Positions 1 to 8,964 of a DNA stretch of 64,000 nt are shown in pieces. Origin of the DNA: Streptomyces sp. NBC_00237 (GTDB lineage: Bacteria > Actinomycetota > Actinomycetes > Streptomycetales > Streptomycetaceae); contig NZ_JAPEMT010000001.1 of the NCBI RefSeq assembly GCF_026342435.1, positions 2,412,501-2,476,500 of the forward strand, written 5' to 3'. Each line of letters opens with the position of its first letter. The stretch's first letter is position 1. The position numbers and the translations under genes were made by a program. The notes beneath the pieces were generated by a model. The model ran no database searches and was not told where the DNA came from. It was given only the letters and a program-made list of their open reading frames with translations.

Positions 1-839
1 CGCCCACCACTCCGCCGACCACGCCGGACACCGCCGCCGCGCTCAAGGCCACCACCGGGACGAAGCTCGCCGCCGTCGCGGGCGACGACTTCGCCACCCG
101 GCCCTCCGTGCAGGCGCTCGACAAGGCGGGCAAGCCCGTCGCGGGCGTCAAGGTCGACTTCACCGTCGTCGGCGCCACCGGGGCCCGCTTCCCGGGCAAC
201 GCGCTGCGCACCGTCGTCACCACGAACAAGAACGGCCTCGCCGTCGCGCCGGTCCTGGCCGCGGGCGACACGGCGGGCGCGTTCGTCGTCCGGGTGTCCA
301 CGACGGGTGCGCCCGCCGCCGAGTTCTGGGCGACGGTCACCGCGAAGGCCGAGCCCGCGCCGAAGGCCGACGCTCTGGCCCGTACGTCCGCCGCCGCGCT
401 CAAGGCCGAGACGGGCGAGACGTTCGCGGGCGCCGTCGAGGTGAAGGCCACGGCCGACGGCAAGGCGCTCAAGGGCTCCAAGGTGTCCGCCGTGGTCGTC
501 GGCACGAAGGGCCCGTACTTCAAGGCCGCCGACGGCACCGCCGTACGTACGGTGGGGGGCCTCGTCACGGGCGCCGACGGCACGGTGACGCTGCCGAAGC
601 TGTACGCGGGCCCGACAGCGGGGACGTACATCCTGCGGATCGTCGCGGACGGCGTGGCCCTGAACGTCACGCTGACGGTCACCGCCGCCCCCACGACGCC
701 GCCCACCACGCCTCCGACGACGCCGCCCACGACGCCTCCCACCACCCCGCCGACGACCACGCCGACGAAGTCGCCTGGCACGAGCGCGAGCCCGTCCGCC
801 TCGTCGTCGCCGGGAGCGACGGGGACGCCGAAGCCGTAG
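1..839 (+). CDS. Secreted Ig-like/PT-rich surface protein, C-terminal part
   Basis: The frame is open from the first bases of the window (codon phase starts at base 3), so the 5' end lies outside. The visible 278 residues hold a PTTPPTTP linker, then two beta-sandwich-like units of about 95 residues each. Both begin with AAALKA, carry alternating V/T/A strands and end in VTLTVTA-type strands, like bacterial Ig-like (invasin/Big-type) repeats. A second, pure PPTT tract of about 30 residues follows, then a Ser/Pro/Gly-rich tail ending without a membrane anchor. This suggests an exported surface or wall-associated protein with stalk-like linkers. No catalytic motif is visible in this part, so the function is unknown. 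A hairpin terminator lies at 906-935. Confidence 0.7.
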   Translation, partial: PTTPPTTPDTAAALKATTGTKLAAVAGDDFATRPSVQALDKAGKPVAGVKVDFTVVGATGARFPGNALRTVVTTNKNGLAVAPVLAAGDTAGAFVVRVSTTGAPAAEFWATVTAKAEPAPKADALARTSAAALKAETGETFAGAVEVKATADGKALKGSKVSAVVVGTKGPYFKAADGTAVRTVGGLVTGADGTVTLPKLYAGPTAGTYILRIVADGVALNVTLTVTAAPTTPPTTPPTTPPTTPPTTPPTTTPTKSPGTSASPSASSSPGATGTPKP

Positions 840-905
840 GCGTGTTGATGAGTCCGTGACGTGTGCGGCTGGAGCCGTGACGTGACGGCGGGGACCGTGA
901 CATGG

Positions 906-935
906 GTGAGGGGCCGGGAAAACCCGGCCCCTCAC
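906..935 (+). terminator. Rho-independent-like terminator after the Ig-like gene
   Basis: A perfect 13-bp stem (906-918 with 923-935) closes on an AAAA loop and is followed by a T-rich run with short TGTCTTC repeats. It lies 67 bases after the stop of the surface-protein gene. Confidence 0.8.
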
Positions 936-1051
936 GCTGTTTCCGCTGTCTTCTGTCTTCTGTGCGGGTGTTCCCCTCTGACGCTGCCGTTGCTACGGTG
1001 CCCCCTCCCTGACGGAACGTCAGAGAACTTCCCCCGGGAGGGAGTCGGGTC

Positions 1052-1189
1052 ATGCGTGCCCTCATCGCCGCAGCCGTGGGGCTGGCCGCCGCGTTCGCCC
1101 TGGTCCTCACGATCACGGCGATCGGCGCTCCTGACGGAGAGACGTCGTCGAAACCGTTGCTGACCACCGTCCCGGGACCGAAGAAGTAG
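1052..1189 (+). CDS. Conserved 45-aa membrane peptide (SPW_0924 type)
   Basis: This very short gene starts MRALIAAAVGLAAAFALVL, has one hydrophobic segment (residues 3-23) and ends in a short polar tail rich in T, P and K (LLTTVPGPKK). It begins 4 bases after a GGGAGGGAG ribosome-binding stretch and ends 16 bases before the DUF3068 gene, so the two are probably co-transcribed. From memory it resembles the small conserved Streptomyces family called SPW_0924, which sits next to DUF3068 genes. The function is unknown; the hydrophobic segment suggests a single-pass membrane peptide or an uncleaved signal. Confidence 0.75.
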   Translation: MRALIAAAVGLAAAFALVLTITAIGAPDGETSSKPLLTTVPGPKK

Positions 1190-1205
1190 CGGGGGCGAGG
1201 ACGAC

Positions 1206-2252
1206 ATGCGAAGCAAAGCCGGACTGTTCCTGCTCGCATTCGCGATGTTCTTCGCCGCGCTGTCGCCGTTGACGCGCTGGTACGCCTTCCCTCGGCTCGC
1301 GAAGATCCCGCCCAGCCAGTACCAGGACATGGTCCTGGAGGCGAAGCCCGCGACGCTCGTCGACTACGGCACCATGCAGGCCAAGCAGGTGGAGAAGCTC
1401 ACCATCGTGCAGACGCTCAAGGGGAACGTCGAGGAGTCGACGCGCATCGAGAAGACCGCCGGGCGCGACGTGGTGGTCTGGGACGCCCTGACCTTCATCG
1501 CGGGACCCGACGGCAAGATGGTCTCCACCATCCCCGAGCGCTACATCTTCGACGCGCACACCCAGGACCCCGTGCACGCCACCGGGGAAATGGTCGACGG
1601 GGAAGCGGTGCGGCGGCGCGGCATCGAGTTCAAGTGGCCGTTCCTGACGGAGAAGCGCGACTACGAGTACTTCGACGCGCGCTCCCGGCGCACCGCACCC
1701 ATCCACTACAAGGGGACGCGGGAGTTCCGGGGGATGGAGGTCTACTACTTCGAGCAGACCGTCCCGTGGACGAAGGTGCCCTACCCCCGGCAGATGCCGG
1801 TCGAGGGCCTCGACTCCAGCACGCTGGAGAAGTCGACCGGGACGAGCATGTGGTACACGACGAAGCGGATGTTCTGGATCGACCCGGTGACGGGGGCCCC
1901 GGTGAACGGGGAGGAGATCCACCAGGAGGAGATGCGGGGCGGCACCCTGCTCCAGGGGCGGGACAAGGTCACGGCGTTCGCCGGGCACGTGAAGATGCGG
2001 GCGGACTACGTCGACGCGACGGTCGCCCTCGTCACGTCCAACCGGACACTGGTGCTGCTGCTGACGTCGTACCTGCCGTGGGGCTTCCTGGGCCTCGGCC
2101 TCGCCCTGCTGGGCCTTGCGCTGTGGTTGGAGGCCCGGGGCAGGAGGAGGGGGACCGTGCGGGCGAGCGGGGCCGGGGCCACTGCCCCGGGGAGTCCGCC
2201 CCCGGACCCCCGGCCCGCCTCCGACGGGTTGCGCAGTTCCCCGCGCCCCTGA
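1206..2252 (+). CDS. DUF3068 (PorA-like) membrane-anchored protein
   Basis: 348 residues with an N-terminal membrane segment (about 5-24), a long extracytoplasmic region rich in beta strands (about 30-275, including PERYIFDAHTQDPVHATGE and WYTTKRMFWIDPVTG), and a C-terminal membrane segment (about 278-306) followed by a basic stop-transfer stretch. This is the layout of the actinobacterial DUF3068 family, sometimes named PorA-like; no biochemical role is established to my knowledge. It starts with ATG after a GGCGAGG site, in tandem with the preceding 45-aa gene. The last 30 or so residues (after RGRRRG) are low-complexity and are encoded by intergenic-type repeat DNA, so the natural C terminus was probably shorter. 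Confidence 0.8.
   Translation: MRSKAGLFLLAFAMFFAALSPLTRWYAFPRLAKIPPSQYQDMVLEAKPATLVDYGTMQAKQVEKLTIVQTLKGNVEESTRIEKTAGRDVVVWDALTFIAGPDGKMVSTIPERYIFDAHTQDPVHATGEMVDGEAVRRRGIEFKWPFLTEKRDYEYFDARSRRTAPIHYKGTREFRGMEVYYFEQTVPWTKVPYPRQMPVEGLDSSTLEKSTGTSMWYTTKRMFWIDPVTGAPVNGEEIHQEEMRGGTLLQGRDKVTAFAGHVKMRADYVDATVALVTSNRTLVLLLTSYLPWGFLGLGLALLGLALWLEARGRRRGTVRASGAGATAPGSPPPDPRPASDGLRSSPRP
2231..2250. repeat. Streptomyces dispersed repeat core (GCGCAGTTCCCCGCGCCCCT)
   Basis: This 20-nt core is a common intergenic motif in Streptomyces genomes, as I recall. A second copy with one change is at 45075-45094. Here it overlaps the last codons and stop of the DUF3068 gene. Confidence 0.6.
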
Positions 2253-2289
2253 ATGCCCTCGCCCCGCCCTTCGGCCTCGCCCCGCCCTC

Positions 2290-4806
2290 CTACCCCTTCG
2301 ACCTCGCCTTCGTATACCGCGTGGCCACCGCCTCACCGGGCTCCTCCGGCCACGGATGCTTCGGATACCGCCCCCGCAGCTCCGCCCGCACCCCCCGGTA
2401 CCCCTCCCGCCAGAACGACGCCAGATCCGCCGTCACCGCCACCGCCCGCCCCGCAGGCGACAGCAGGTGCACCAGCACCGGCACCCCGGCGGAGGACCCG
2501 GACGCACCCACCCTCGGCGTCTCGCCCAGCCCGAACATCTCCTGCAACTTCACCGCCAGCACCGGCTGCTCACCCCCGTAGTCCACCCTGATCCGCGACC
2601 CGCTCGGCACCTCGATCCGCTCCGGTGCCAGCTCGTCCAGCCGGGTCGCCTCCCCGGTCGCCCACGGCAGCAGCCGGTTCAGCGCCTGCCCGGCCTCGAT
2701 CCGCCCCAGATCCGCCCTCCGCCGCGCCCGCGACAACTCCGGCTCCAGCCAGTCGTCGGGGTGGTCCACCAAGGCTCCGTCCGACACGTCCGGCCACGGC
2801 GCCCCCAGCACCCTGTGCAGGAACGCCAGCCGCTCCCGCAGCCCCACCGCGTCCCGCGTCCACCGCAGCAGCCCGAGGCCCTCCCTGCGCAACCCCTCAA
2901 GAAGGGCGTCGCGCACCTGTGCCCGAGGCACCTCCTGAAGAGGGCGCACGGTCAGCTCCACCGCACCCAGCGCCTCCACCTGCCGCGCCACCACGTCCCC
3001 GCCCTCCCAGCGGACCTCCTCCCGCACCCCGTACAGGTGCTCCGCCGCCAGCCGCGCCGTGTCCTCGTCGACGACCGCCGCCAGCCGCACCCGCGCGGAC
3101 GCCGCGTGCGCCGGACGGTCCGCGACCGCCACGGCCAGCCACGGAGCACTCCGCAGCCGCGACCCCTCGCCCACTTCCGCACCCGTCCCCGACGCCATCA
3201 GGAACGCCCCCGCACCCCGCGCCCGCGCCACCCGCTCCGGGAACGCCAGCGCCGCCACCAGGCCCGCCGCCGCGTCGTCCGGCAGGGGAGTGCCCTCGCC
3301 CTGCACCCCCGACGCCAGCCGCCGCGTCTCCTGCTTCCAGCGCGCCCCGTACGCGTCGTTGCCGCGCCGAGCCGCCCGCCACGCCTCCGCCAGGTCGTCC
3401 CCGTACTCGCGCGGCGGTTCCTCGCTCAGCAGCGCCACCACCTCGGCGGCCCGCCGCGCCCCGATCTCCCGCGCACCGTCCAGCAGCGCCCTGCCGAGAC
3501 GCGGGTGCAGGCCGAGCCGCGACAGGCGTACGCCCCGGTCGGTGGCCCGCCCCTGCGCGTCCACCGCGCCGACCGCCGTCAGGACCTCCCTGGCCGCCGC
3601 CATCGCCCCCGCAGGGGGCGCGTCGAGGAGGGCGAGGCCGGAGGCGTCCGGGTCGCCCCAGCAGGCCGCCTGGAGGGCGAACGCCGCCAGGTCCGCCACC
3701 TTGATCTCCGGGTTCGGGTAGGCGGGCAGCCGCCCCTGCTCGGCCTCGTCCCAGCACCGGTACACCGCGCCCGGAGCCTCACGCCCGGCGCGCCCCGCGC
3801 GCTGCCGTGCCGCCGCACGAGACGCCCGTACGGTCGTCAGCGCGCTCAATCCCCGTGCGTGGTCGGTACGCGGCTCACGCGCGAGACCGCAGTCCACGAC
3901 GACCCGCACCCCGGGCACGGTCAGGCTCGACTCCGCGACGGACGTCGCCAGGACGACCCGGCGTCCGGCGGAGGAGCCCGCGAGGACGGCGTCCTGCACG
4001 GCCGCGGGAGCCCGCCCGTGCACCTGGAGCACCTCGGCCCCGACGCCGCTCAACTGTCCCGCCACCCGGCTGATTTCACCCACGCCCGGCAGGAAGCAGA
4101 GCACGTCGCCCTCGCGCTCGGCGAGCGCCCTGCGCACGACGGAGGCCACATGCGACAGCAGTGCGGGGTCCACGCGCATCCCGTGCGGCGGGCGTACCGG
4201 GCGCAGGGGCGGTGCCCACACCGTCTCGACGGGGTGCGACACCCCTTGCGCCTCCACCACGGGCGCGTCGCCCAGCAGCTCCGACCAGCCCGCCGCGTCG
4301 GTGGTCGCCGACGCCGCCACGAGCCGCAGCTCCGGCCGCAGGGCGGAACGTACGTCCAGGAGGAAGGCGGCGGCGGTGTCCGCGTCGAGATGCCGCTCGT
4401 GGCACTCGTCCAGCACGACGACGTCGACGCCGGTCAACTCCTGGTCCCGCTGCAACCGTTGCAGCAGCACGCCCGTCGTGACGACCTCCACGACGGTGTC
4501 CTGCGAGACGGTGCGCTCGCCGCGCACGGTGACACCGACGCGCTGTCCCACGCGCTCGCCCAGCAGCCACGCCATCCGCCGCGCCGCCGCCCGCGCGGCG
4601 ATCCGGCGGGGCTCCGCGACGACCACCGTGCGTACGGGCCCGCCACCCACCAGGCCCGCCAGCACCAGCGGCACCAGGGTCGTCTTGCCGGTGCCGGGCG
4701 GCGCACACAGCACCGCCGCCCCGTGCGCGTCGAGCGCCTCCAGGAGAGGGGGCACCGCGGTGCGTACGGGCAGCTGATCGAGGGCTTCGCTACGGATCAC
4801 CCCCAC
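2290..4806 (-). CDS. hrpB: ATP-dependent helicase HrpB (DEAH family)
   Basis: 838 residues, the normal length for HrpB. Walker A APPGTGKT is at 35-42, the DECH box VLDECHERHL at about 131-140, followed by SAT-type and TSVAESSLTVPGV motifs and the motif VI arginines in RAGRAGREAPG. The C-terminal half carries the HrpB-specific region with the SRIRVDYGG and PVLVHLLSPAGRAVAVTADLASFW signatures. It is a superfamily 2 nucleic-acid helicase; its substrate in actinobacteria is unclear. The GTG start overlaps a second in-frame GTG two codons on (4800), and the exact start is uncertain. The upstream methyltransferase gene is separated by a strong terminator, so hrpB is probably transcribed alone. Confidence 0.93.
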   Translation of the reverse strand: MGVIRSEALDQLPVRTAVPPLLEALDAHGAAVLCAPPGTGKTTLVPLVLAGLVGGGPVRTVVVAEPRRIAARAAARRMAWLLGERVGQRVGVTVRGERTVSQDTVVEVVTTGVLLQRLQRDQELTGVDVVVLDECHERHLDADTAAAFLLDVRSALRPELRLVAASATTDAAGWSELLGDAPVVEAQGVSHPVETVWAPPLRPVRPPHGMRVDPALLSHVASVVRRALAEREGDVLCFLPGVGEISRVAGQLSGVGAEVLQVHGRAPAAVQDAVLAGSSAGRRVVLATSVAESSLTVPGVRVVVDCGLAREPRTDHARGLSALTTVRASRAAARQRAGRAGREAPGAVYRCWDEAEQGRLPAYPNPEIKVADLAAFALQAACWGDPDASGLALLDAPPAGAMAAAREVLTAVGAVDAQGRATDRGVRLSRLGLHPRLGRALLDGAREIGARRAAEVVALLSEEPPREYGDDLAEAWRAARRGNDAYGARWKQETRRLASGVQGEGTPLPDDAAAGLVAALAFPERVARARGAGAFLMASGTGAEVGEGSRLRSAPWLAVAVADRPAHAASARVRLAAVVDEDTARLAAEHLYGVREEVRWEGGDVVARQVEALGAVELTVRPLQEVPRAQVRDALLEGLRREGLGLLRWTRDAVGLRERLAFLHRVLGAPWPDVSDGALVDHPDDWLEPELSRARRRADLGRIEAGQALNRLLPWATGEATRLDELAPERIEVPSGSRIRVDYGGEQPVLAVKLQEMFGLGETPRVGASGSSAGVPVLVHLLSPAGRAVAVTADLASFWREGYRGVRAELRGRYPKHPWPEEPGEAVATRYTKARSKG

Positions 4807-4856
4807 AGTGTCGTACGGGTGCGCGGCGACGCCCGAGTGGGTTCCGTTACGGAACG

Positions 4857-4905
4857 GAGTGGGTTCCCTTTCGGGACGCGGTCGGTCCCGAAAGGGAACC
4901 CACTC
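4857..4905 (-). terminator. Terminator after the methyltransferase gene
   Basis: A perfect 21-bp inverted repeat (4857-4877 with 4885-4905, loop of 7) lies 12 bases beyond the methyltransferase stop. The outer GAGTGGGTTCC arm is repeated at about 4835-4845, followed by a small palindrome (4841-4855), so an alternative fold is possible. Confidence 0.75.
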
Positions 4906-4917
4906 GGGGAGCCGGCC

Positions 4918-5781
4918 TCAGTCCCGCTCGCACACGAAGATCGCCGAGCCCGGGATCAGATTCCCCCGCAGGGGGGACCAGCCGCCCCACTCCGAGGTGT
5001 TCCACGCGGGCCACTCCGGCTCCACGAGGTCCACCAGGCGGAAGCCCCCGGCGACGACGTCCCGGACGCGGTCCCCGAGCGTCCTGTGGTGCTCGACGTA
5101 CACCGCCTGCCCCTGCTCGTCCTGCTCCACGTAGGGAGTGCGGTCGAAGTACGAGGCGGAGACCGAGAGCCCCTCCGGACCCGGTTCGTCGGGGAACGCC
5201 CAGCGGACGGGGTGGGTGACCGAGAAGACCCACCGCCCGCCCGGCCGCAGCACCCGGTGCACCTCGCGGAACACCTTCACCGGGTCCGCGACGAAGGGCA
5301 CCGCCCCGTACGCCGAGCACGCCAGGTCGAAGGAACCGTCCCGGAAGGGCAGTACTCCGGCGTCGGCCTGCACCAGGCCCACCCCGTCCTCGCCGCCGCC
5401 GATCCGCAGCGCGTGCTGGAGCTGCCGGTGGGAGAGGTCGACGGCGACCGGGCGCGCGCCCTGCGCCACCAGCCAGCGCGAGCACTGTGCGGCGCCCGCG
5501 CCGATCTCCAGCACGTCGAGCCCCTTGAGGTCCTCGGCGGGGCCCAGGAGCTCCGCCTCCACCTCGTCGAGGCCCTCGGGGCCCCACACGAAGCGGTCGT
5601 CGCCCAGGAAGGTCCCGTGGTCCTGCTGGTACTCGTCCGCGTTGCGGTCCCACCAGCCCCGGCTGGCCCGGCTGCTCTCCGCGTCCCCCGCGTCACGCCG
5701 GGTGGCCTCGGGCTCGCTGTCGTCCGGAAGCTCCAGGGCGTCGAGGGAGGAGGCGTCGGAAGAGTCGTCGTCGTGGATCAT
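4918..5781 (-). CDS. Class I SAM-dependent methyltransferase
   Basis: 287 residues. After an acidic, disordered N terminus (1-40) comes the Rossmann methyltransferase fold: motif I LDVLEIGAGAAQCSRWL (about 88-104), an acidic ribose-binding residue in VAVDLSHRQL, motif II/III around VQADAGVLPFRDGSFDLACS and the post-motif HRVLRPGGRWVFSVTHP. These fix it as a SAM-binding methyltransferase of the Methyltransf_11 type; the substrate cannot be told. It is divergent from rpsA across a 394-bp gap and closed by its own terminator. The ATG start (5781) precedes a plausible acidic leader; a later start would not remove any motif. Confidence 0.85.
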   Translation of the reverse strand: MIHDDDSSDASSLDALELPDDSEPEATRRDAGDAESSRASRGWWDRNADEYQQDHGTFLGDDRFVWGPEGLDEVEAELLGPAEDLKGLDVLEIGAGAAQCSRWLVAQGARPVAVDLSHRQLQHALRIGGGEDGVGLVQADAGVLPFRDGSFDLACSAYGAVPFVADPVKVFREVHRVLRPGGRWVFSVTHPVRWAFPDEPGPEGLSVSASYFDRTPYVEQDEQGQAVYVEHHRTLGDRVRDVVAGGFRLVDLVEPEWPAWNTSEWGGWSPLRGNLIPGSAIFVCERD

Positions 5782-5950
5782 TGCGCCCGTCCGAATAGTC
5801 TGAGTAGGCTCCGCCGGAACCCCTCCCGGGTACGGTCCCGAGGGCCGGCCGGGAAGAGGTCGAGGGGGAGCGGGAAGCCCATTGTGGCCTCGCCGAACCC
5901 GAGTTGTGCCGGGTATGGGGCGTTCCGCCCCGGGTGTGTGCCTTCGCGCA

Positions 5951-5979
5951 TTGACCCTGCCCGGCGGCCCCCGTATGCT
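5951..5979 (+). promoter_or_regulatory. Housekeeping promoter of rpsA and long leader
   Basis: TTGACC (5951-5956), a 17-nt spacer and TATGCT (5974-5979) form a near-consensus vegetative promoter. Transcription should start near 5986, leaving a leader of about 190 nt before the rpsA ATG at 6176. The rest of the 394-bp gap 5782-6175 shows no further gene. The long, less GC-rich leader is where translational control of S1 could act, but no defined structure is clear. Confidence 0.75.
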
Positions 5980-6175
5980 ACAAGTTGCGCTGCGAGCCTG
6001 CGCGCCTCAGACCTAGCAGGCCGCGCTCGTATCTGTATGTATGTCTCCTCGGTTTTCGAGGTGCCCGGCGTGTTTTCCGGCTTGGTGCTTCTTCGGCTGT
6101 CCGGCTTCTGCAGAGCGACAGGCTCACGGCGTAGCAGTACCTACGATTTCTGTCCGTACCGGAGCCCTTTCCCAC

Positions 6176-7690
6176 ATGACGAGCAGCACCGAGACCACCG
6201 CCACCACTCCGCAGGTTGCGGTCAACGACATCGGCGACGCCGACGCGTTCCTCGCGGCGATCGACGAGACGATCAAGTACTTCAACGACGGCGACATCGT
6301 TGACGGCGTCATCGTCAAGGTCGACCGCGACGAGGTCCTCCTCGACATCGGCTACAAGACCGAAGGCGTGATCCCGAGCCGCGAGCTCTCGATCAAGCAC
6401 GACGTCGACCCGAACGAGGTCGTCGCCGTGGGTGACGAGATCGAGGCCCTGGTTCTCCAGAAGGAGGACAAGGAAGGCCGCCTGATCCTCTCGAAGAAGC
6501 GCGCACAGTACGAGCGCGCCTGGGGCACCATCGAGAAGATCAAGGAAGAGGACGGGATCGTCACCGGTACCGTCATCGAGGTCGTCAAGGGTGGTCTCAT
6601 CCTCGACATCGGCCTCCGTGGCTTCCTGCCGGCCTCTCTCGTCGAGATGCGTCGTGTCCGCGACCTCCAGCCCTACGTGGGCAAGGAGCTCGAGGCCAAG
6701 ATCATCGAGCTGGACAAGAACCGCAACAACGTGGTCCTGTCCCGCCGTGCCTGGCTCGAGCAGACCCAGTCCGAGGTTCGCCAGACGTTCCTCACGACCC
6801 TCCAGAAGGGTCAGGTCCGCTCCGGCGTCGTTTCCTCGATCGTCAACTTCGGTGCCTTCGTGGACCTGGGTGGCGTCGACGGTCTCGTGCACGTCTCCGA
6901 GCTGTCCTGGAAGCACATCGACCACCCGTCCGAGGTTGTCGAGGTCGGCCAGGAAGTCACCGTCGAGGTCCTCGACGTCGACATGGACCGCGAGCGTGTC
7001 TCCCTGTCGCTGAAGGCGACGCAGGAAGACCCGTGGCAGCAGTTCGCCCGTACGCACCAGATCGGCCAGGTCGTCCCCGGCAAGGTCACGAAGCTGGTTC
7101 CGTTCGGTGCGTTCGTCCGCGTGGACGAGGGCATCGAGGGTCTGGTCCACATCTCCGAGCTGGCCGAGCGCCACGTGGAGATCCCGGAGCAGGTCGTCCA
7201 GGTCAACGACGAGATCTTCGTCAAGGTCATCGACATCGACCTTGAGCGTCGCCGGATCTCGCTGTCGCTGAAGCAGGCCAACGAGTCCTTCGGTGCCGAC
7301 CCGGCCTCGGTCGAGTTCGACCCGACGCTCTACGGCATGGCCGCGTCGTACGACGACCAGGGCAACTACATCTACCCCGAGGGCTTCGACCCCGAGACGA
7401 ACGACTGGCTCGAGGGCTTCGAGACCCAGCGTGAGGCTTGGGAGGGTCAGTACGCCGAGGCGCAGCAGCGCTTCGAGCAGCACCAGGCCCAGGTCATCAA
7501 GTCCCGCGAGGCCGACGAGGCCGCTGCTGCCGAGGGTGCTGCCGCTCCGGCCGCCACCGGTGGCGGCAGCGCCAGCGCCGGTATCTCGGGCGGTTCGTAC
7601 TCCTCGGAGTCGGACGACAACTCCGGCGCCCTGGCGTCGGACGAGGCCCTGGCCGCGCTCCGCGAGAAGCTGGCGGGCGGCCAGAGCTGA
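6176..7690 (+). CDS. rpsA: 30S ribosomal protein S1
   Basis: 504 residues with four S1 (OB-fold) repeats at roughly 39-110, 127-195, 211-280 and 296-366; the third and fourth contain the canonical FGAFVDLGGVDGLVHVSELS and FGAFVRVDEGIEGLVHISEL strands. A low-complexity acidic/Ala/Gly/Ser tail follows. The actinobacterial form has four domains and lacks the six-domain layout of enteric S1. It helps the 30S subunit bind mRNA. An in-frame ATG exists at 6041, but 6176 is the start that gives the usual MTSSTE N terminus and lies after the promoter leader. Codon use is visibly more restricted than in neighbours (GTC, AAG, GAG bias), as expected for a highly expressed gene. Confidence 0.97.
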   Translation: MTSSTETTATTPQVAVNDIGDADAFLAAIDETIKYFNDGDIVDGVIVKVDRDEVLLDIGYKTEGVIPSRELSIKHDVDPNEVVAVGDEIEALVLQKEDKEGRLILSKKRAQYERAWGTIEKIKEEDGIVTGTVIEVVKGGLILDIGLRGFLPASLVEMRRVRDLQPYVGKELEAKIIELDKNRNNVVLSRRAWLEQTQSEVRQTFLTTLQKGQVRSGVVSSIVNFGAFVDLGGVDGLVHVSELSWKHIDHPSEVVEVGQEVTVEVLDVDMDRERVSLSLKATQEDPWQQFARTHQIGQVVPGKVTKLVPFGAFVRVDEGIEGLVHISELAERHVEIPEQVVQVNDEIFVKVIDIDLERRRISLSLKQANESFGADPASVEFDPTLYGMAASYDDQGNYIYPEGFDPETNDWLEGFETQREAWEGQYAEAQQRFEQHQAQVIKSREADEAAAAEGAAAPAATGGGSASAGISGGSYSSESDDNSGALASDEALAALREKLAGGQS

Positions 7691-7763
7691 ATGCTCTGAC
7701 CCTCACCGGTCGCGAGGCCACCTGATCGTCACCCTGTGACGGCCGGGAGCCGAACTGACTGAA

Positions 7764-7803
7764 CAGGAAGGCCCGTTCCCCTTCGGGGGAGCGGGCCTTC
7801 CTG
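7764..7803 (+). terminator. rpsA terminator with TTCG tetraloop
   Basis: An 18-bp stem with one G-T pair (7764-7781 with 7786-7803) is capped by TTCG, 73 bases after the rpsA stop. Confidence 0.85.
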
Positions 7804-7804
7804 C

Positions 7805-7884
7805 GTTTCCGAAGGGCGCTGTTCCCGAAGGGCCGTGTTTCCGAAGGGCAGTGTTTCCGGAGCGCGATGTTTCCGGCGGGCGGG
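7805..7884. repeat. Five tandem 16-nt units (GTTTCCGAAGGGC...)
   Basis: Five exact-length 16-nt units run at 7805, 7821, 7837, 7853 and 7869. The first three keep GTTTCCGAAGGGC or GTTCCCGAAGGGC, and the last two have drifted. The array begins directly after the rpsA terminator and ends before the PAC2 gene. With the terminator, this accounts for most of the 308-bp gap 7691-7998. Confidence 0.8.
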
Positions 7885-7998
7885 TGCGGTTCCCGTTTGT
7901 CGGCTTGTCCACTCGTATGAGGGAAGAGGGCCGGGGAGGGAATGTCCCAGGCCCGAAGCACGTTCTTCCCTGTGAAACGCGAGGAGGTAGCGGGAATC

Positions 7999-8937
7999 GT
8001 GCTTGATCCGCAGGGTTTGTACGCATGGGAGCCGAAGGGGCTGGCCGTCGTCGACATGGCGCTGGCCCAGGAGTCGGCCGGACTTGTCATGCTCTACCAC
8101 TTCGACGGCTATATCGACGCGGGAGAGACCGGCGACCAGATCGTCGAGAAGCTCCTGGACACACTGCCCCACCAGGTCGTGGCGCGCTTCGACCACGACC
8201 GGCTGGTCGACTACCGGGCCCGCCGCCCCCTGTTGACGTTCAAGCGTGACCAGTGGTCGGACTACGAGACGCCCGCCCTTGAGGTGCACTTGGTGCAGGA
8301 CGCCACGGGCGCCCCGTTCCTGCTGCTCTCCGGCCCTGAGCCGGACGTGGAGTGGGAGAGGTTCTCGGCGGCGGTGCGGCAGATCGTGGAGCGCCTCGGC
8401 GTGCGGCTCGCGGTGAACTTCCACGGCATCCCGATGGGCGTCCCGCACACCCGCCCCGTGGGTCTCACCCCGCACGGCAACCGCACCGACCTGGTGCCGG
8501 GACACCGCAGTCCGTTCGACGAGGCGCAGGTGCCGGGGTCCGCGGAGTCGCTGGTGGAGTACCGGCTGACGGAGGCGGGGCACGACGTCCTCGGCGTCGC
8601 CGCCCACGTGCCGCACTACGTGGCGCGCTCCGCCTACCCGGACTCGGCGCTGACCGTCCTGGAGGCGATCACCGCGGCGACCGGCCTGGTGCTGCCGTCC
8701 GTGGCGCACGCGCTGCGCACCGAGGCCCGGCGCACCCAGGACGAGATCGACCGTCAGGTCGGCGAGGGCGACGAGGAACTGGTCGCGCTGGTCCAGGGGC
8801 TTGAGCACCAGTACGACGCGGTGGCCGGTGCGGAGACGCGCGGCAGCCTCGTCGCGGAGGCCAAGGACCTGCCGTCGGCGGACGAGATCGGCTTGGAGTT
8901 CGAGAAGTTCCTCGCCGAGCGGGAGGGCGACCTCTGA
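7999..8937 (+). CDS. PAC2 family protein (proteasome-assembly-chaperone-like)
   Basis: 312 residues from the GTG at 7999, chosen because a GAGGAGG site lies 11 bases upstream and because the protein then begins [14 protein letters not shown]; a longer frame opens at 7942. The PAC2 fold is indicated by [36 protein letters not shown] and the later [14 protein letters not shown] and [26 protein letters not shown] segments. The family is widespread in actinobacteria, but its role there is not settled. The gene ends 27 bases before repeat 1 of the coaE mini-array. Confidence 0.85.
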   Translation: MLDPQGLYAWEPKGLAVVDMALAQESAGLVMLYHFDGYIDAGETGDQIVEKLLDTLPHQVVARFDHDRLVDYRARRPLLTFKRDQWSDYETPALEVHLVQDATGAPFLLLSGPEPDVEWERFSAAVRQIVERLGVRLAVNFHGIPMGVPHTRPVGLTPHGNRTDLVPGHRSPFDEAQVPGSAESLVEYRLTEAGHDVLGVAAHVPHYVARSAYPDSALTVLEAITAATGLVLPSVAHALRTEARRTQDEIDRQVGEGDEELVALVQGLEHQYDAVAGAETRGSLVAEAKDLPSADEIGLEFEKFLAEREGDL

Positions 8938-8945
8938 TGATCCGC

Positions 8946-8951
8946 TAGGCT
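8946..8951 (+). promoter_or_regulatory. Candidate -10 element (TAGGCT) of the coaE leader/mini-array
   Basis: TAGGCT is a typical Streptomyces -10 hexamer. Transcription would begin near 8957-8960, a few bases before repeat 1 (8965), so the array and coaE could share a transcript. No good -35 box is visible at the expected place. Confidence 0.45.
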
Positions 8952-8964
8952 GCGAATACGGCCT

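Noticed and set aside
2116..6303. Very long open frame (1395 codons) on the plus strand
   Set aside because: It runs antisense through hrpB and the methyltransferase, is Arg/Pro/His-rich, and is the usual GC-driven shadow frame.
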